Positions 49,452 to 58,219 of a stretch of 64,000 bases of DNA are shown here, one piece after another. Each line of letters opens with the position of its first letter. Positions within the stretch are counted from its first letter, which is position 1. The stretch covers positions 3,162,001-3,226,000 of the forward strand of contig NZ_CP045246.1 of NCBI RefSeq assembly GCF_035189165.1. Direction: 5' to 3'. A program made the translations under genes and the position numbers. The DNA is from Arthrobacter sp. JZ12. Lineage in GTDB: Bacteria; Actinomycetota; Actinomycetes; Actinomycetales; Micrococcaceae. The notes under the pieces are model-generated. The model saw only the letters and a list, made by a program, of their open reading frames with translations. It ran no database searches and had not been told where the DNA came from.

Positions 49452-49961
49452 GGTGAGCGCCGTCGTCGTTCTGTCACGGCTGTTCCACCGCCTCAGTGAA
49501 GTAACCGCCACACGGCCATGTTCCGCCGGCAACAGGTCGAGCGCCCTGCTGATCTGCTCCCCGCTGAGCCCGCGGGCGAGCGTGATGTGCGGTACCCAGC
49601 GATCGGGCAGGCAGTTGGGGGCGATGTGTGGGACGTCACCAAGCGCCTGGTGGACTTCCCGGTGGAAGCGCATCAGCGCCGCACTGACGACGCCGAGGCG
49701 CGCCAGAACGTGCCCCCGTCCCGTCCGGAAGATCACCAGGCCCGCCACGGCCATGGGTAAGGGTAGTGAGTGCGCAATGCCGGCGAGCACCTCGTCCGCA
49801 TCGGCCGGGATTGCCGGCGCTGCCAACAGGGTGATGTGCGGGCGGTTGGATTCAGCAGCATGCCGTGCCTGCGAGGGCAGGTTGGCCTCCAGGAGGGTGG
49901 CCCAGTCTGCGCGGAGACGTTCCTCCACGGAATCCTCAAGAAGAAGCTCCACACTGTCCAT
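49443..49961 (-). CDS. 2'-5' RNA ligase/2H phosphoesterase family protein
   Basis: The 172-residue protein has the two HxTx motifs of the 2H superfamily, RPHITLL (about 41-46) and VPHITLA (about 123-128), symmetrically placed as in LigT/ThpR-type proteins. It may act as a cyclic phosphodiesterase or RNA ligase; the substrate is unknown. It lies 34 bp downstream of the response-regulator gene on the same strand but probably does not belong to that regulon. Confidence 0.82.
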   Translation of the reverse strand: MDSVELLLEDSVEERLRADWATLLEANLPSQARHAAESNRPHITLLAAPAIPADADEVLAGIAHSLPLPMAVAGLVIFRTGRGHVLARLGVVSAALMRFHREVHQALGDVPHIAPNCLPDRWVPHITLARGLSGEQISRALDLLPAEHGRVAVTSLRRWNSRDRTTTALTSR

Positions 49962-49995
49962 GCTGCTGCCGGTTCCCTACCGTTTCCGCATGACG

Positions 49996-50673
49996 TCAAG
50001 CACGGGAGGACCGCCATTGGTATCGTCGCTCAGGACGCCCGACGCCCCCATAGCGCAGCTGTACCACGACCCTTCCTTCCTCACTTAAATACTCGAGGTA
50101 TCGCCTGGCGCTGACTCGCGAGGTACCGAGCGCTTCAGCTGTTTCCGCCGCCGACAGATCCGCGCCAACCCGTTGCAGAAGGCCTTCCACGAGGTGGAGC
50201 GTCTCTGCGCTGCACCCTTTCGGAAGGGGGTGGCCCTGTTGCCTGACCCCGAAGATTCGGTTGACATCAGCCTGTTCGGCCTCCTTCTTCATCTCGTCGA
50301 GGCTCTGATACGTCAGTTGGTAATGTTGCAGCCGCTCAAGCAGCTCATGGTCGGAAAAGGGCTTGATGAGGTAGTGAACAATGCCTCCCCGCAATGCCCT
50401 CCGCACGGTCTCCGCCTCACGCGCTGCACTGATAACTATTACATCCAGCTCCGGATAGGCTGCACGCAACTGCAGAAGCAGGTCAAGGCCGTTGATGTCC
50501 GGCAGATGAATGTCCAGGAGAACCAGGTCCGGAGGCTCCTGCCGTACCTTGATGAGAGCCTGACTCCCCGTATGTGCTACGCCGACCACCTCAAAGCCGG
50601 CGATTCTTTTGATGAAGCCGGCGTGGACCTTCGCTACCAGAAAGTCATCATCGATGATGAGCACTTTGATCAT
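49996..50673 (-). CDS. CitB/DcuR-type response regulator
   Basis: ATG at 50673 gives 225 residues starting MIKVLIIDDDFLVA. The receiver has the phospho-acceptor Asp54 in LVLLDIHLPD, the acidic pocket DDD 8-10 and the switch Lys in LIKPF. The C-terminal domain (EQADVNRIFGVRQQGHPLPKGCSAETLHLVEGLLQ, then an HTH in LSAAETAEALGTSRVSARRYLEYLSEEGRV) is the DpiA/CitB-type effector. It lies 10 bp downstream of its sensor kinase gene. The divergent tctCBA genes are its expected targets. Confidence 0.9.
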   Translation of the reverse strand: MIKVLIIDDDFLVAKVHAGFIKRIAGFEVVGVAHTGSQALIKVRQEPPDLVLLDIHLPDINGLDLLLQLRAAYPELDVIVISAAREAETVRRALRGGIVHYLIKPFSDHELLERLQHYQLTYQSLDEMKKEAEQADVNRIFGVRQQGHPLPKGCSAETLHLVEGLLQRVGADLSAAETAEALGTSRVSARRYLEYLSEEGRVVVQLRYGGVGRPERRYQWRSSRA

Positions 50674-50683
50674 ATGCGGAGGC

Positions 50684-52294
50684 CTACCTTCCCAGGGTCG
50701 CGACGAAGACAGCGCCGCCGTCATTGTAGAGTTGCACGTCCCCGCCGCGTTTCCGACAGACGAGGCGCACCAGCGCCAACCCGAACCCGCGATCTCTCAG
50801 GGGCTCCAGCGACGATGTTTTGGTAGAGAAACCGGGGCTGAAGATGGACTCGCTGAGTTCGGCGGGCACCCCCGGCCCTGAATCCTGTACCGTCACGGAG
50901 ATGTGATCGGCCTCCTCCACCATCAGGACCTCCACAACCGGGCCCTCGAGTGCGCCAGCCGCGTCCATCGCGTTGTCGATGAGATTGCCCATGACCGTAT
51001 TGACGTCCCGAGACAGTTCCTCCTCCATCTTGGACAGGGAGGACTCCTCCGAAAGCTTCAGACTGACGCCTCGCTCTGTGGCAAGACTTGCCTTCGCTAT
51101 GAATAGCGCTGCCACCGCCGGGTCCTTGATGGCGGAAGTGACGTCGTCGTGCAATCGTGTCCGACTGTGGCGGACGCCCTCAACGAAACGGATCACCTCG
51201 TCATACTCACCCAGCTGTATCAGACCGGAAATGGTATGGAGGTTGTTGGCGAATTCGTGGGTCTGCGCCCTCAGCGTATTCGTAATCATGCGCGTCGCCC
51301 CAAGTTCGTCCTCAAGATTCGAGAGCTCAGTACGGTCACGAAGAGTGGTTACAGAACCGATCACACGGGATTGAGTCCTAATAGGGAGCGTATTGCAGGC
51401 AACCATCCTTCCCTCGACCAGAACCAGTTGGTCCGGCCTTGATTGATCCTGAGTGAGCATCACCCGGAGGTCGGGTGGAATGTCAAGCTTGTCCACGTTG
51501 CGGCCGATGCAGTCTGCCGGTAGATGGAGAAGCCTTCTGGCAGCGTCGTTGGCGAGAGTTATCCGGTGATCGCGATCGAGGGCGACGATGCCTTCCTTCA
51601 CTCCGTAGAGGATGGCCTCCCGATGTTCGACCAGCCCTGTTATCTCATCCGGCTCCATACCGAGTGTCTGACGCTTGACGCGCCTGGCTAGCAGCAGCGA
51701 ACCGGCCAGGCCGACGATGCTCGCAACGCCCAGATACGTGATCAGGCCTGGAGTTGCTTGCCCCAACCGGTCCAGAAGGGAAGGGTACCGTCGTCCAATA
51801 ACTGCGATACCCACTATCTCCCCCCTTTCGTCCAGCACCGGTACATGAGCCGCGACGGATGTAGTGCCACCGAGCTTGACCAATCCCGTCCAGGATCTCC
51901 CATCGCGGACATCGCTTTCCCCCAGCTCAAGAGGCGACCCCAACTGCCCTGGATCCTGGGATGTAAGGACTGTTCCGTCGGGCTTGGTCAAGATTGCGTA
52001 CTGGGATTCGGAAATAGAGCGCACCGACTCAGCCGCAGCCGGAAGGGCTGCTCCCATTCGAGGTTCAGCTGCCGGCAACAACGACCGGACAGCTGGAAGG
52101 GCCGCCAGCGTTTCGGCAGCGGCGAGCGCGCGCCTTGCCTCCACCCTTTCAACCGTCTCTGCTGACTGGGCCAGAGAGATCGCCAAGACACCAATAAGCA
52201 CTGCGAAAACAATCGCAAGCTGGAGCACCAAGAACTGGCTGGCAAGAGACGTGCCCCGCCCATTCAGAAGTTTGTTGATGGGTGCCCGCTGCAT
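50684..52294 (-). CDS. CitA/DcuS-type sensor histidine kinase
   Basis: ATG at 52294 follows AAAGGGCG and gives 536 residues. TM1 (about 23-45) and TM2 (about 178-200) flank a periplasmic PAS-like (sCACHE) domain for carboxylate binding. A cytoplasmic PAS (about 215-320) is followed by the Spo0B-type dimerisation helix with His346 in LRAQTHEFANNLHTISGL and an ATPase domain with NLIDNAMDAAG, DSGPGVP and GFGLALV. A longer frame exists but lacks a start signal. It probably senses citrate or another tricarboxylate. The tripartite transporter genes are transcribed divergently. Confidence 0.9.
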   Translation of the reverse strand: MQRAPINKLLNGRGTSLASQFLVLQLAIVFAVLIGVLAISLAQSAETVERVEARRALAAAETLAALPAVRSLLPAAEPRMGAALPAAAESVRSISESQYAILTKPDGTVLTSQDPGQLGSPLELGESDVRDGRSWTGLVKLGGTTSVAAHVPVLDERGEIVGIAVIGRRYPSLLDRLGQATPGLITYLGVASIVGLAGSLLLARRVKRQTLGMEPDEITGLVEHREAILYGVKEGIVALDRDHRITLANDAARRLLHLPADCIGRNVDKLDIPPDLRVMLTQDQSRPDQLVLVEGRMVACNTLPIRTQSRVIGSVTTLRDRTELSNLEDELGATRMITNTLRAQTHEFANNLHTISGLIQLGEYDEVIRFVEGVRHSRTRLHDDVTSAIKDPAVAALFIAKASLATERGVSLKLSEESSLSKMEEELSRDVNTVMGNLIDNAMDAAGALEGPVVEVLMVEEADHISVTVQDSGPGVPAELSESIFSPGFSTKTSSLEPLRDRGFGLALVRLVCRKRGGDVQLYNDGGAVFVATLGR

Positions 52295-52398
52295 GAACGC
52301 CCTTTCGAAAGCTGGAGCCCTCCACCTCTCGCTTCCAGGACCGGAAGCGGAAGGCGTGCTATCTACGGTAACCGCCCGCAGACCCTGAACAGGCATGT

Positions 52399-52415
52399 AC
52401 TCAATGAACTCAATG
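52399..52415 (+). repeat. Tandem ACTCAATG repeat in the tct/sensor divergent region
   Basis: ACTCAATG occurs at 52399-52406 and 52408-52415 (9-bp period), followed by TGTATTCA, so that TGAA and TTCA half-sites also face each other (52405-52421). It lies between the sensor gene start and tctC, where a CitB-type regulator should bind. Confidence 0.45.
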
Positions 52416-52499
52416 TATTCAGCGAACAAAAGAGAGACACGCATCACACTCCTTCCCAAGCTTGTATTCATGCATACCTACTCAACGAAGAGGAACCCC

Positions 52500-53510
52500 G
52501 TGCGTCGATCCTTGAAAGCTCGCCTGCTCGCTTCAGCAGCGGGACTCGCCTTCGTAGCCTCCGGCTGCGGTGTGACCGGAGGCGACCAGAGCGCTGGTAC
52601 TTCGGGTGAGGCGGGCGCCGGCCCGATCACTGACCTGCGCATACTCGTCCCCAACACAGCGGGGGGTGGGTACGACACCACAGCCCGAGTGGCAGCTAAG
52701 GTCATGGAAGAGACCGACATAGCGTCAAGCATCGAGGTATTCAACCTTGCCGGCGCCGGCGGCACGGTGGGACTTGCCCGAACGGTAAACGAGCGGGGCA
52801 ATGGTGACCTAGCGATGCTGATGGGACTTGGCGTTGTCGGCGCGAGCTACGCGAACGAATCCGAAGCCAAGCTCACCGACACGACTCCTCTGGCCAAGCT
52901 CATCGAGGAGCCTGGAGCCATCATGGTCTCGAAGGATTCGCCCTATCAGACCATCGACGATCTGGTCGAAGCATGGAAGAAGGACCCCTCGCAGGTTGCG
53001 GTCGGCGGAGGTTCATCGCCGGGCGGCCCGGATCACCTCCTTCCGATGCAGCTGGCGCAGGCCGTCGGCATCGACCCCAAGGACGTAAACTTCGTGTCTT
53101 ACGACGGCGGCGGTGACCTTCTTCCCGCAATCCTTGGGAACAAGCTCGGTTTCGCAGCTTCCGGCGCCGGCGAGTTCCTGGACCAGATCGCCTCCGGCGA
53201 AGTCCGGGTACTGGCGACGAGCGGTGAGGAACGGCTCGAGGGCGTCGATGCGCCTACCTTGCAGGAGTCCGATATCGACCTTGTCTTCACCAACTGGCGC
53301 GGCATCGTTGCTCCCCCTGAGGTATCCGAGGCAGACCGTGACGAACTCATAGCAGCGCTGGAAGAAATGCACGCTTCGCCCGAGTGGCAGGAAGCTCTCG
53401 AGACGAACGGATGGACCGATGCTTTCCTTACCGGCGAGGAGTTTGATGCCTTCCTGACTGAGCAGGATCAGCGCGTCTCTGACGTCCTGAGCGAACTGGG
53501 CCTGGCGTGA
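52500..53510 (+). CDS. tctC: Tripartite tricarboxylate transporter solute-binding lipoprotein
   Basis: GTG at 52500 with GAAGAGGAACCCC upstream gives 336 residues; ATG at 52470 is possible but lacks a ribosome-binding site. The lipobox is FVASGC. The Bug/TctC fold shows LRILVPNTAGGGYDTTARVAAKVM, FNLAGAGGTVGLARTV, IMVSKDSPYQTIDDLVEAWKKDP, VAVGGGSSPGGPDHLLPMQLAQAVG and NWRGIVAPPEVS. It captures a carboxylate such as citrate outside the membrane for the TctAB permease. It is the first gene of the operon, divergent from the two-component system that probably controls it. Confidence 0.92.
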   Translation: MRRSLKARLLASAAGLAFVASGCGVTGGDQSAGTSGEAGAGPITDLRILVPNTAGGGYDTTARVAAKVMEETDIASSIEVFNLAGAGGTVGLARTVNERGNGDLAMLMGLGVVGASYANESEAKLTDTTPLAKLIEEPGAIMVSKDSPYQTIDDLVEAWKKDPSQVAVGGGSSPGGPDHLLPMQLAQAVGIDPKDVNFVSYDGGGDLLPAILGNKLGFAASGAGEFLDQIASGEVRVLATSGEERLEGVDAPTLQESDIDLVFTNWRGIVAPPEVSEADRDELIAALEEMHASPEWQEALETNGWTDAFLTGEEFDAFLTEQDQRVSDVLSELGLA

Positions 53511-54010
53511 GCTCATTGCACTCACGGACTGTGGACCGCTCCGAGCTGGGCATAGCTGCCCTGCTCGGGGCGGTCGGCATCATTGTTCTTTTTGACGCAG
53601 TGGGCCTCAATGTTCCCGTCTCGCAAACCGATCCGGTCGGCCCCCGGACCCTCCCCTTCATCGTCGGCGGCCTGCTCCTGGTATGCGCAGTCCTGCTCGC
53701 GGTGAACGTTATCCGCGGCGGGCGGGGGGAGGCCGAGGGCGGTGAGGATGTTGACCTCTCACATCCCAGTGACTGGCGCACCATCCTGCTTCTTCTGGCC
53801 TTCTTCATCCTCAATATCGTGCTCATTGACTTTGCGGGGTGGGTCATTTCGGGAACCATCCTGTTTTGGGGAAGCGCGTGGTCACTGGGAAGCCGCCACT
53901 ACATCCGAGATGGAATTGTCAGTCTCCTGCTCGCGCTGGGGACGTTCTACGGCTTCTACGTCGGGCTTGGCATCCGCTTGCCCGCAGGTCTACTGGAAGG
54001 AGTGCTCTAA
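53507..54010 (+). CDS. tctB: Tripartite tricarboxylate transporter small membrane subunit
   Basis: This 167-residue protein begins with GTG overlapping the tctC stop by 4 bp. It has four hydrophobic segments with ELGIAALLGAVGIIVLFDA at the start, TDPVGPRTLPFIVGGLLLVCAVLLAV in the middle and ISLLLALGTFYGFYVGLGIRLP-like sequence at the end, as in TctB/DUF1468 proteins. Translation is coupled on both sides; tctA starts on the base after its stop codon. It assembles with TctA in the membrane. Confidence 0.9.
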   Translation: MSSLHSRTVDRSELGIAALLGAVGIIVLFDAVGLNVPVSQTDPVGPRTLPFIVGGLLLVCAVLLAVNVIRGGRGEAEGGEDVDLSHPSDWRTILLLLAFFILNIVLIDFAGWVISGTILFWGSAWSLGSRHYIRDGIVSLLLALGTFYGFYVGLGIRLPAGLLEGVL

Positions 54011-55642
54011 ATGGACTCCCTCAACCTTCTGATGGAGGGGTTTGCGACCGCTGCGACCCCCATGAATCTGCTGTATGCCTTCATCGGCGTGATTCTTGGA
54101 ACAGCAGTGGGCGTGCTGCCAGGGATCGGTCCGGCTATGGCGGTAGCACTGCTGCTTCCCGTTACCTACGCCCTAGGGCCAACGAGTGCATTCATCATGT
54201 TCGCCGGCATCTATTACGGCGGCATGTATGGCGGTTCCACCACATCGATTCTGCTCAACACCCCCGGTGAATCCTCGACGGTCATCACCGCCATTGAGGG
54301 CCATAAGATGGCAAAAGCCGGTCGAGCTGCCCAAGCGCTAGCTACGGCCGCTATCGGCTCATTTGTGGCTGGAACTATCGGCACTGCGCTCCTGGTCTTC
54401 TTCGCGCCCGTCGTGGTGGATTTCGCAGTCTCCCTGGGCGCCCCCAGCTACCTGGCCATTATGCTGCTCGCCCTGCTGGCTGTCACTGCGGTGCTCGGCA
54501 AGTCCAGACTGCGCGGGTTCGCAGCACTCGGCCTCGGCCTGGCAATCGGTCTCGTCGGTATCGATCCTGTCTCCGGACAGCAGCGGCTGGTTTTCGGCCA
54601 ACCGTTGCTCAGCGACGGGCTGGATATTGTTGTAGTGGCAGTAGCGATCTTCGCCATTGGAGAAGCCCTGTGGATTGCGGCCCACCTTCGGCGCAACCCG
54701 ATGCAGACCATTCCCGTCGGTCGCCCGTGGATGGGTAAGGACGACTTCAAGCGGTCCTGGAAGCCCTGGCTCCGAGGCACCGCCTACGGTTTCCCGTTCG
54801 GTGCTCTGCCCGCCGGTGGAGCCGAAATTCCGACCTTCCTGTCTTATGTGACGGAAAAGCGTCTTTCGAAGCGGCCCGAAGAGTTCGGCCATGGAGCTAT
54901 CGAGGGTGTTGCGGGTCCTGAAGCGGCGAACAATGCATCAGCAGCCGGTACCCTCACCCCCATGCTCGCACTGGGCCTGCCCACCAATGCCACGGCAGCG
55001 GTCATGCTTGCTGCCTTCATTCAGTATGGGATCCAGCCTGGGCCCCTCCTTTTTGATAGTGAACCAGAGCTCGTGTGGGCGCTCATTGCCAGTCTGTTTA
55101 TTGGCAATACGCTCCTCCTCCTGATCAACCTGCCTTTAGCTCCCCTTTGGGCCAAGTTGCTTCAAATTCCGCGCCCGTACCTATACGCAGGCATCCTGTT
55201 CTTTGCCACGCTGGGTGCCTACGCCGTCAATATGCAGGCCTTCGACCTTGTCATCCTGCTGGTACTGGGCCTACTGGGCTTCGCTATGCGTCGCTACGGT
55301 CTTCCCATTCTGCCCCTGGTGCTTGGTCTGATTCTCGGCCCCCGCGTCGAGGAGGAACTACGGAAGTCTCTGCAGCTGAGCGCCGGTGACATTTCCGGCC
55401 TGTGGAGCGAGCCCATCGCCATCGGCACGTACATCATCATCCTCCTCGTGCTCGTCTGGCCCTTCATTGCCCGTCTGTGGAAGCGTGGACGGAGCAATAA
55501 GACTCAAGCTTCAATGGTCACACCGAGAACTTCGGCAGCCCACGAAGCTAGCGTTGGATCTTCCTCTTCTCGCCGCGTTGACAGTGACTCGTCACTGACG
55601 AGGCACTCTTCCACCGGAAAAAAGGATGGAGAATTATCATGA
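54011..55642 (+). CDS. tctA: Tripartite tricarboxylate transporter large membrane subunit
   Basis: The 543-residue protein has about 12 hydrophobic segments with the hallmark [54 protein letters not shown] in the first half and [24 protein letters not shown] and [27 protein letters not shown] in the second. These are the two re-entrant TctA motifs. The C-terminal tail (about 45 residues) is hydrophilic and Ser-rich. The start codon directly follows tctB, and the stop overlaps the universal stress gene by 4 bp. Confidence 0.93.
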   Translation: MDSLNLLMEGFATAATPMNLLYAFIGVILGTAVGVLPGIGPAMAVALLLPVTYALGPTSAFIMFAGIYYGGMYGGSTTSILLNTPGESSTVITAIEGHKMAKAGRAAQALATAAIGSFVAGTIGTALLVFFAPVVVDFAVSLGAPSYLAIMLLALLAVTAVLGKSRLRGFAALGLGLAIGLVGIDPVSGQQRLVFGQPLLSDGLDIVVVAVAIFAIGEALWIAAHLRRNPMQTIPVGRPWMGKDDFKRSWKPWLRGTAYGFPFGALPAGGAEIPTFLSYVTEKRLSKRPEEFGHGAIEGVAGPEAANNASAAGTLTPMLALGLPTNATAAVMLAAFIQYGIQPGPLLFDSEPELVWALIASLFIGNTLLLLINLPLAPLWAKLLQIPRPYLYAGILFFATLGAYAVNMQAFDLVILLVLGLLGFAMRRYGLPILPLVLGLILGPRVEEELRKSLQLSAGDISGLWSEPIAIGTYIIILLVLVWPFIARLWKRGRSNKTQASMVTPRTSAAHEASVGSSSSRRVDSDSSLTRHSSTGKKDGELS

Positions 55643-56046
55643 GCATTCTTGTCGGCTACATTCCCACGGCCGAAGGTGAAGCAGCTTTCGCAAGCGCCAT
55701 TGAAGAGGCATCCCGCCGGGACGAGAAGCTCATTGTCCTAAACTCATCCCGCGGTGAGTCACTTGTCGACAACCGGTATGCACAACCCGAGCAAGTGGCG
55801 GCGCTCGAACAACGCCTTCAGGAAGCCAAGGTCAGGTACGAGCTGGTGCAGCCCCTGCGTGGGCACGATGCCGCCGAGGAGGTTCTGGAAGCAGCCGAGA
55901 ACTATCAAGCGGAGCTTATTGTCATCGGCCTGCGTAAACGGTCACCCGTCGGAAAAATGATCATGGGAAGCACGGCTCAGCGCATTCTGTTACAGGCGAC
56001 ATGCGCAGTGCTGGCCGTCAAGGCGGAGCAGCACCGGGCACTGTGA
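55639..56046 (+). CDS. Universal stress protein (UspA family)
   Basis: The 135-residue protein has the single-domain Usp fold, with the ATP-binding loop [33 protein letters not shown], that is, G-2x-G-9x-G(S/T) in the diverged form R-x-P-V-G-K. The ATG overlaps the tctA stop and GGAGAATT is the ribosome-binding site, so it belongs to the tct operon. It may adjust transporter activity or signal energy state. A strong hairpin follows its stop codon. Confidence 0.88.
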   Translation: MSILVGYIPTAEGEAAFASAIEEASRRDEKLIVLNSSRGESLVDNRYAQPEQVAALEQRLQEAKVRYELVQPLRGHDAAEEVLEAAENYQAELIVIGLRKRSPVGKMIMGSTAQRILLQATCAVLAVKAEQHRAL

Positions 56047-56052
56047 GAACGG

Positions 56053-56085
56053 CTACGGCCCCGGTCCCGCGGGACCGGGCCGTAG
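56053..56085 (+). terminator. Terminator hairpin after the tct-usp operon
   Basis: CTACGGCCCCGGTCCCGC (56053-56070) pairs with GGGACCGGGCCGTAG (56071-56085) except for one bulged C, about 15 bp of GC-rich stem beginning 7 bp after the usp stop. It is followed by CGTTTCC, with only a short T-run. It also faces the end of the convergent AHSA1 gene. Confidence 0.7.
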
Positions 56086-56121
56086 CGTTTCCAATACCGC
56101 TGCGCAAGGCACAAAACGGGC

Positions 56122-56622
56122 TCAGACGCTGGCACGCTCCGCGAGGATGCCGTCGATCTGGCCCATCGCCTCCCGCATCCCCTCCTCCATACCCATGTCG
56201 ACCATCTGCTGGAGCTGCTCGGCGCTCTCAAAACGTGAGATCACAGTCATCCGGGTGCGGCTGCCGTCGAGTTCGTCGAGAGTTACGACGGCGTGGGTCT
56301 CACCCATCGACTCGTCGTGCGAACCGTCTTCGTTGGCGAATCCGTCGTCGAACTCCAGACGCCGTGGTGCATCTATCGCGGTGAACTTCCACCAGCCGTG
56401 GGCCTTCTCCCCTTCGGGACCGGTCATGTAGTAGGCGGCCGCACCTCCTGGCCGGAACTCGTGGGTCTCGAAAGTCGCCGGCCAGGTCGGCGGGCCCCAC
56501 CAGCGCTCAAGCTGACGCGGATCTTCCCAGATCTGCCAGACGCGTTCGACGCCAGCGTCGAACTCGGCCACGATCGTCAGGCTCAGCGCCTCAACGTTCT
56601 TTTCGCTGCTTATTACAGCCAT
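56122..56622 (-). CDS. SRPBCC (AHSA1-like) protein
   Basis: The 166-residue protein has the AHSA1/START-like fold: LTIVAEFDAGVERVWQIWEDPRQLERWWGPPTWPATFETHEFRPGG opens the helix-grip cavity and FESAEQLQQMVDMGMEEGMREAMGQIDGIL forms the long C-terminal helix. It is 21 bp downstream of an ArsR regulator; this pair is very common in actinobacteria, the regulator controlling the ligand-binding protein. The ligand is unknown. AAAGGGCACC precedes the ATG. Confidence 0.88.
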   Translation of the reverse strand: MAVISSEKNVEALSLTIVAEFDAGVERVWQIWEDPRQLERWWGPPTWPATFETHEFRPGGAAAYYMTGPEGEKAHGWWKFTAIDAPRRLEFDDGFANEDGSHDESMGETHAVVTLDELDGSRTRMTVISRFESAEQLQQMVDMGMEEGMREAMGQIDGILAERASV

Positions 56623-56643
56623 GATGGTGCCCTTTCCTGTTCG

Positions 56644-56988
56644 TCATTTCTGTTCTTTTTCCTCTGCCAGAATGTCGGTTATGCGGTCGACCCGCTGGCG
56701 CCAGATGTTCTCGTACTCCTCGAGCAGTTGACGCGCCTTCCCCACGGCGTCCCGGTTGGCGCGCACGATCTGCTCCCTTCCCCGCTTCTCCTTGCGGACG
56801 AGTGATGCCCGCTCCAGCACAGCGACATGCTTCTGGACTGCCGCAAAGCTCATGGAGTAATGCGCTGCCAGGGCCGAAACCGAGTGCTCGCCGACAATAG
56901 TCCGAACGACGATGTCCCGGCGGGTGCTGTCGGCCAAGGCATGGAACAGCCGGTCGACTTCGAGGTCTGGAAGCTTACGTACAACCAT
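56644..56988 (-). CDS. ArsR-family winged-helix regulator
   Basis: The 114-residue protein contains the ArsR helix-turn-helix FHALADSTRRDIVVRTIVGEHSVSALAAHYSMSFAAVQKHVAVLERASLVRKEKRGREQIVRA. It lacks the metal-binding Cys motif of ArsR/SmtB sensors and belongs to the common SRPBCC-linked subgroup (SdpR-like). It is co-transcribed with the AHSA1 gene (21 bp gap) and probably represses that operon. Confidence 0.9.
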   Translation of the reverse strand: MVVRKLPDLEVDRLFHALADSTRRDIVVRTIVGEHSVSALAAHYSMSFAAVQKHVAVLERASLVRKEKRGREQIVRANRDAVGKARQLLEEYENIWRQRVDRITDILAEEKEQK

Positions 56989-57032
56989 TTGGTTGTAGGT
57001 TATGCCTGACGGCGCATTACGTCAAGGGTGTT

Positions 57033-57572
57033 TCAGAGAACGCTGTACCGCGTCTGCACCGCCCCGCCGCCAAGGCTCTTGACGCCGTCGAGGCGCAGGC
57101 GGACGTCCCCTGGAAGGGCGCCGAACAGGGGCTTTCCTTCTCCGATGAGGATAGGCAGATGCGTGAGCGTCAGGGTCGAGATCATCCCGGCGGCAAGGAA
57201 GGTCCGCACTGTCCTGCCGCCGTCCACGTACACTTTGCGTGCGCCGTCATTATCCAGGGCGGAGACTGCCTCATCGAGGGAACGGATGATACGGATCCGG
57301 GGATCATCCACCTGCAAGGTGGTGCTGAGGACCATGACCGGTGTGTCGCCGTAGAACCATTCATCCATTGCCCGGACGATGTCGTAGGTGCTCCTGCCCA
57401 TCACCATGTGGTCGACGGACGCCATGAACTCAGTGAAGCCCGACTCGTCCGGGTTCTCGGCGTCCCCCGCCGCATCACCTGTGAGCCAGTCGATGTCGTC
57501 GTTCGCCCTGGCGATCATTCCGTCGACGCTCATGCCGACAAAAACGTGTCCTGCCCATTGGCGCTGAGTCAT
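57033..57572 (-). CDS. Dihydrofolate reductase-family protein (RibD C-terminal domain)
   Basis: The 179-residue protein shows VFVGMSVDGMIARANDDIDWLTG, MGRSTYDIV, VMVLSTTLQ, ARKVYVDGGRTVRTFLAAGMISTLTLTHLPILIGEGKPLFG. This is the DHFR-like RibD_C pattern of the numerous stand-alone reductases (YwjB/YyaP type), not true FolA. The substrate is unknown. It ends at 57033, 45 bp from the ArsR gene, and has the same orientation as its neighbours. Confidence 0.88.
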   Translation of the reverse strand: MTQRQWAGHVFVGMSVDGMIARANDDIDWLTGDAAGDAENPDESGFTEFMASVDHMVMGRSTYDIVRAMDEWFYGDTPVMVLSTTLQVDDPRIRIIRSLDEAVSALDNDGARKVYVDGGRTVRTFLAAGMISTLTLTHLPILIGEGKPLFGALPGDVRLRLDGVKSLGGGAVQTRYSVL

Positions 57573-57604
57573 GGGAGCATCGTAGACCTACAACGCTCCA
57601 GAGG

Positions 57605-58168
57605 TTAGCCCTCCGCCCGCGCTCCCTCCCGAACGATCAGATCCACGATCGCGAGGACCTCCTGGAGCTCCTTGCCGCTCTGCCGCACCGATGCCATCCC
57701 GGCGAAGAAAGCGGCGTCATAGTAGAGGCCATCCCCCAGCAGCTTGACTGCGCGTGCGACGGCGCGGCTTCCCAACTCGGCCTCAAGCGCACCCAACCAC
57801 TGTTCCTGAATGAGTGCGAAAGTGCCCTGCGCCTTGGGGTGCCCCTGCTGGGCCAGTCGTGCCATAGCCACAAGGGCACGATCCAGCGGACTGTTCTCAT
57901 ACATGGAAGTCCGTACGTAGTAGCGTGCTGGACCTTCGGGATCTGCAGCCATCGCTTCCCGGTCCCTGGCAACGAGGGCCTGAAGCCGATCTGCGAGCCC
58001 ATCCACCAGGGCCTCCTTGGAGCGGAAGTGGTAAAGCAGCCCGCCTTTGGACACCTCAGCTGCGGCCGCGACCGATTCCATAGTTGCACTTCGCTCACCC
58101 TCCTCGATCAGGATGTTCTCGAAGCTGTCCAAGATTCGCTCACGGGCACTGGCCATGACGTTCATCAT
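57605..58168 (-). CDS. TetR-family transcriptional repressor
   Basis: The start is uncertain: ATG at 58168 has GGCGGA 8 nt upstream, while ATG at 58156 is also possible; the longer frame is not used. The 187-residue product has the TetR N-terminal HTH (ARERILDSFENILIEEGERSATMESVAAAAEVSKGGLLYHFRSKEALVDGLADRL) and a ligand domain of the TetR_C type used with multidrug pumps. It is divergent from an MFS pump gene, with a palindrome covering both promoters, so it is most likely a local drug-responsive repressor. Confidence 0.9.
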   Translation of the reverse strand: MMNVMASARERILDSFENILIEEGERSATMESVAAAAEVSKGGLLYHFRSKEALVDGLADRLQALVARDREAMAADPEGPARYYVRTSMYENSPLDRALVAMARLAQQGHPKAQGTFALIQEQWLGALEAELGSRAVARAVKLLGDGLYYDAAFFAGMASVRQSGKELQEVLAIVDLIVREGARAEG

Positions 58169-58188
58169 ACGGGCTGTCCGCCGCTTTA

Positions 58189-58210
58189 CTGTACCGGCTG
58201 GACGGTATAG
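58189..58210. promoter_or_regulatory. TetR operator candidate CTGTACCG-N6-CGGTATAG
   Basis: The two arms match at 7 of 8 positions and lie midway between the divergent TetR and MFS genes. TATAGC (58206-58211) is the likely -10 of the MFS gene, and on the other strand TACAGT (58188-58193) is the likely -10 of tetR, so a repressor bound here would block both. Confidence 0.6.
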
Positions 58211-58219
58211 CTTGGGTGA

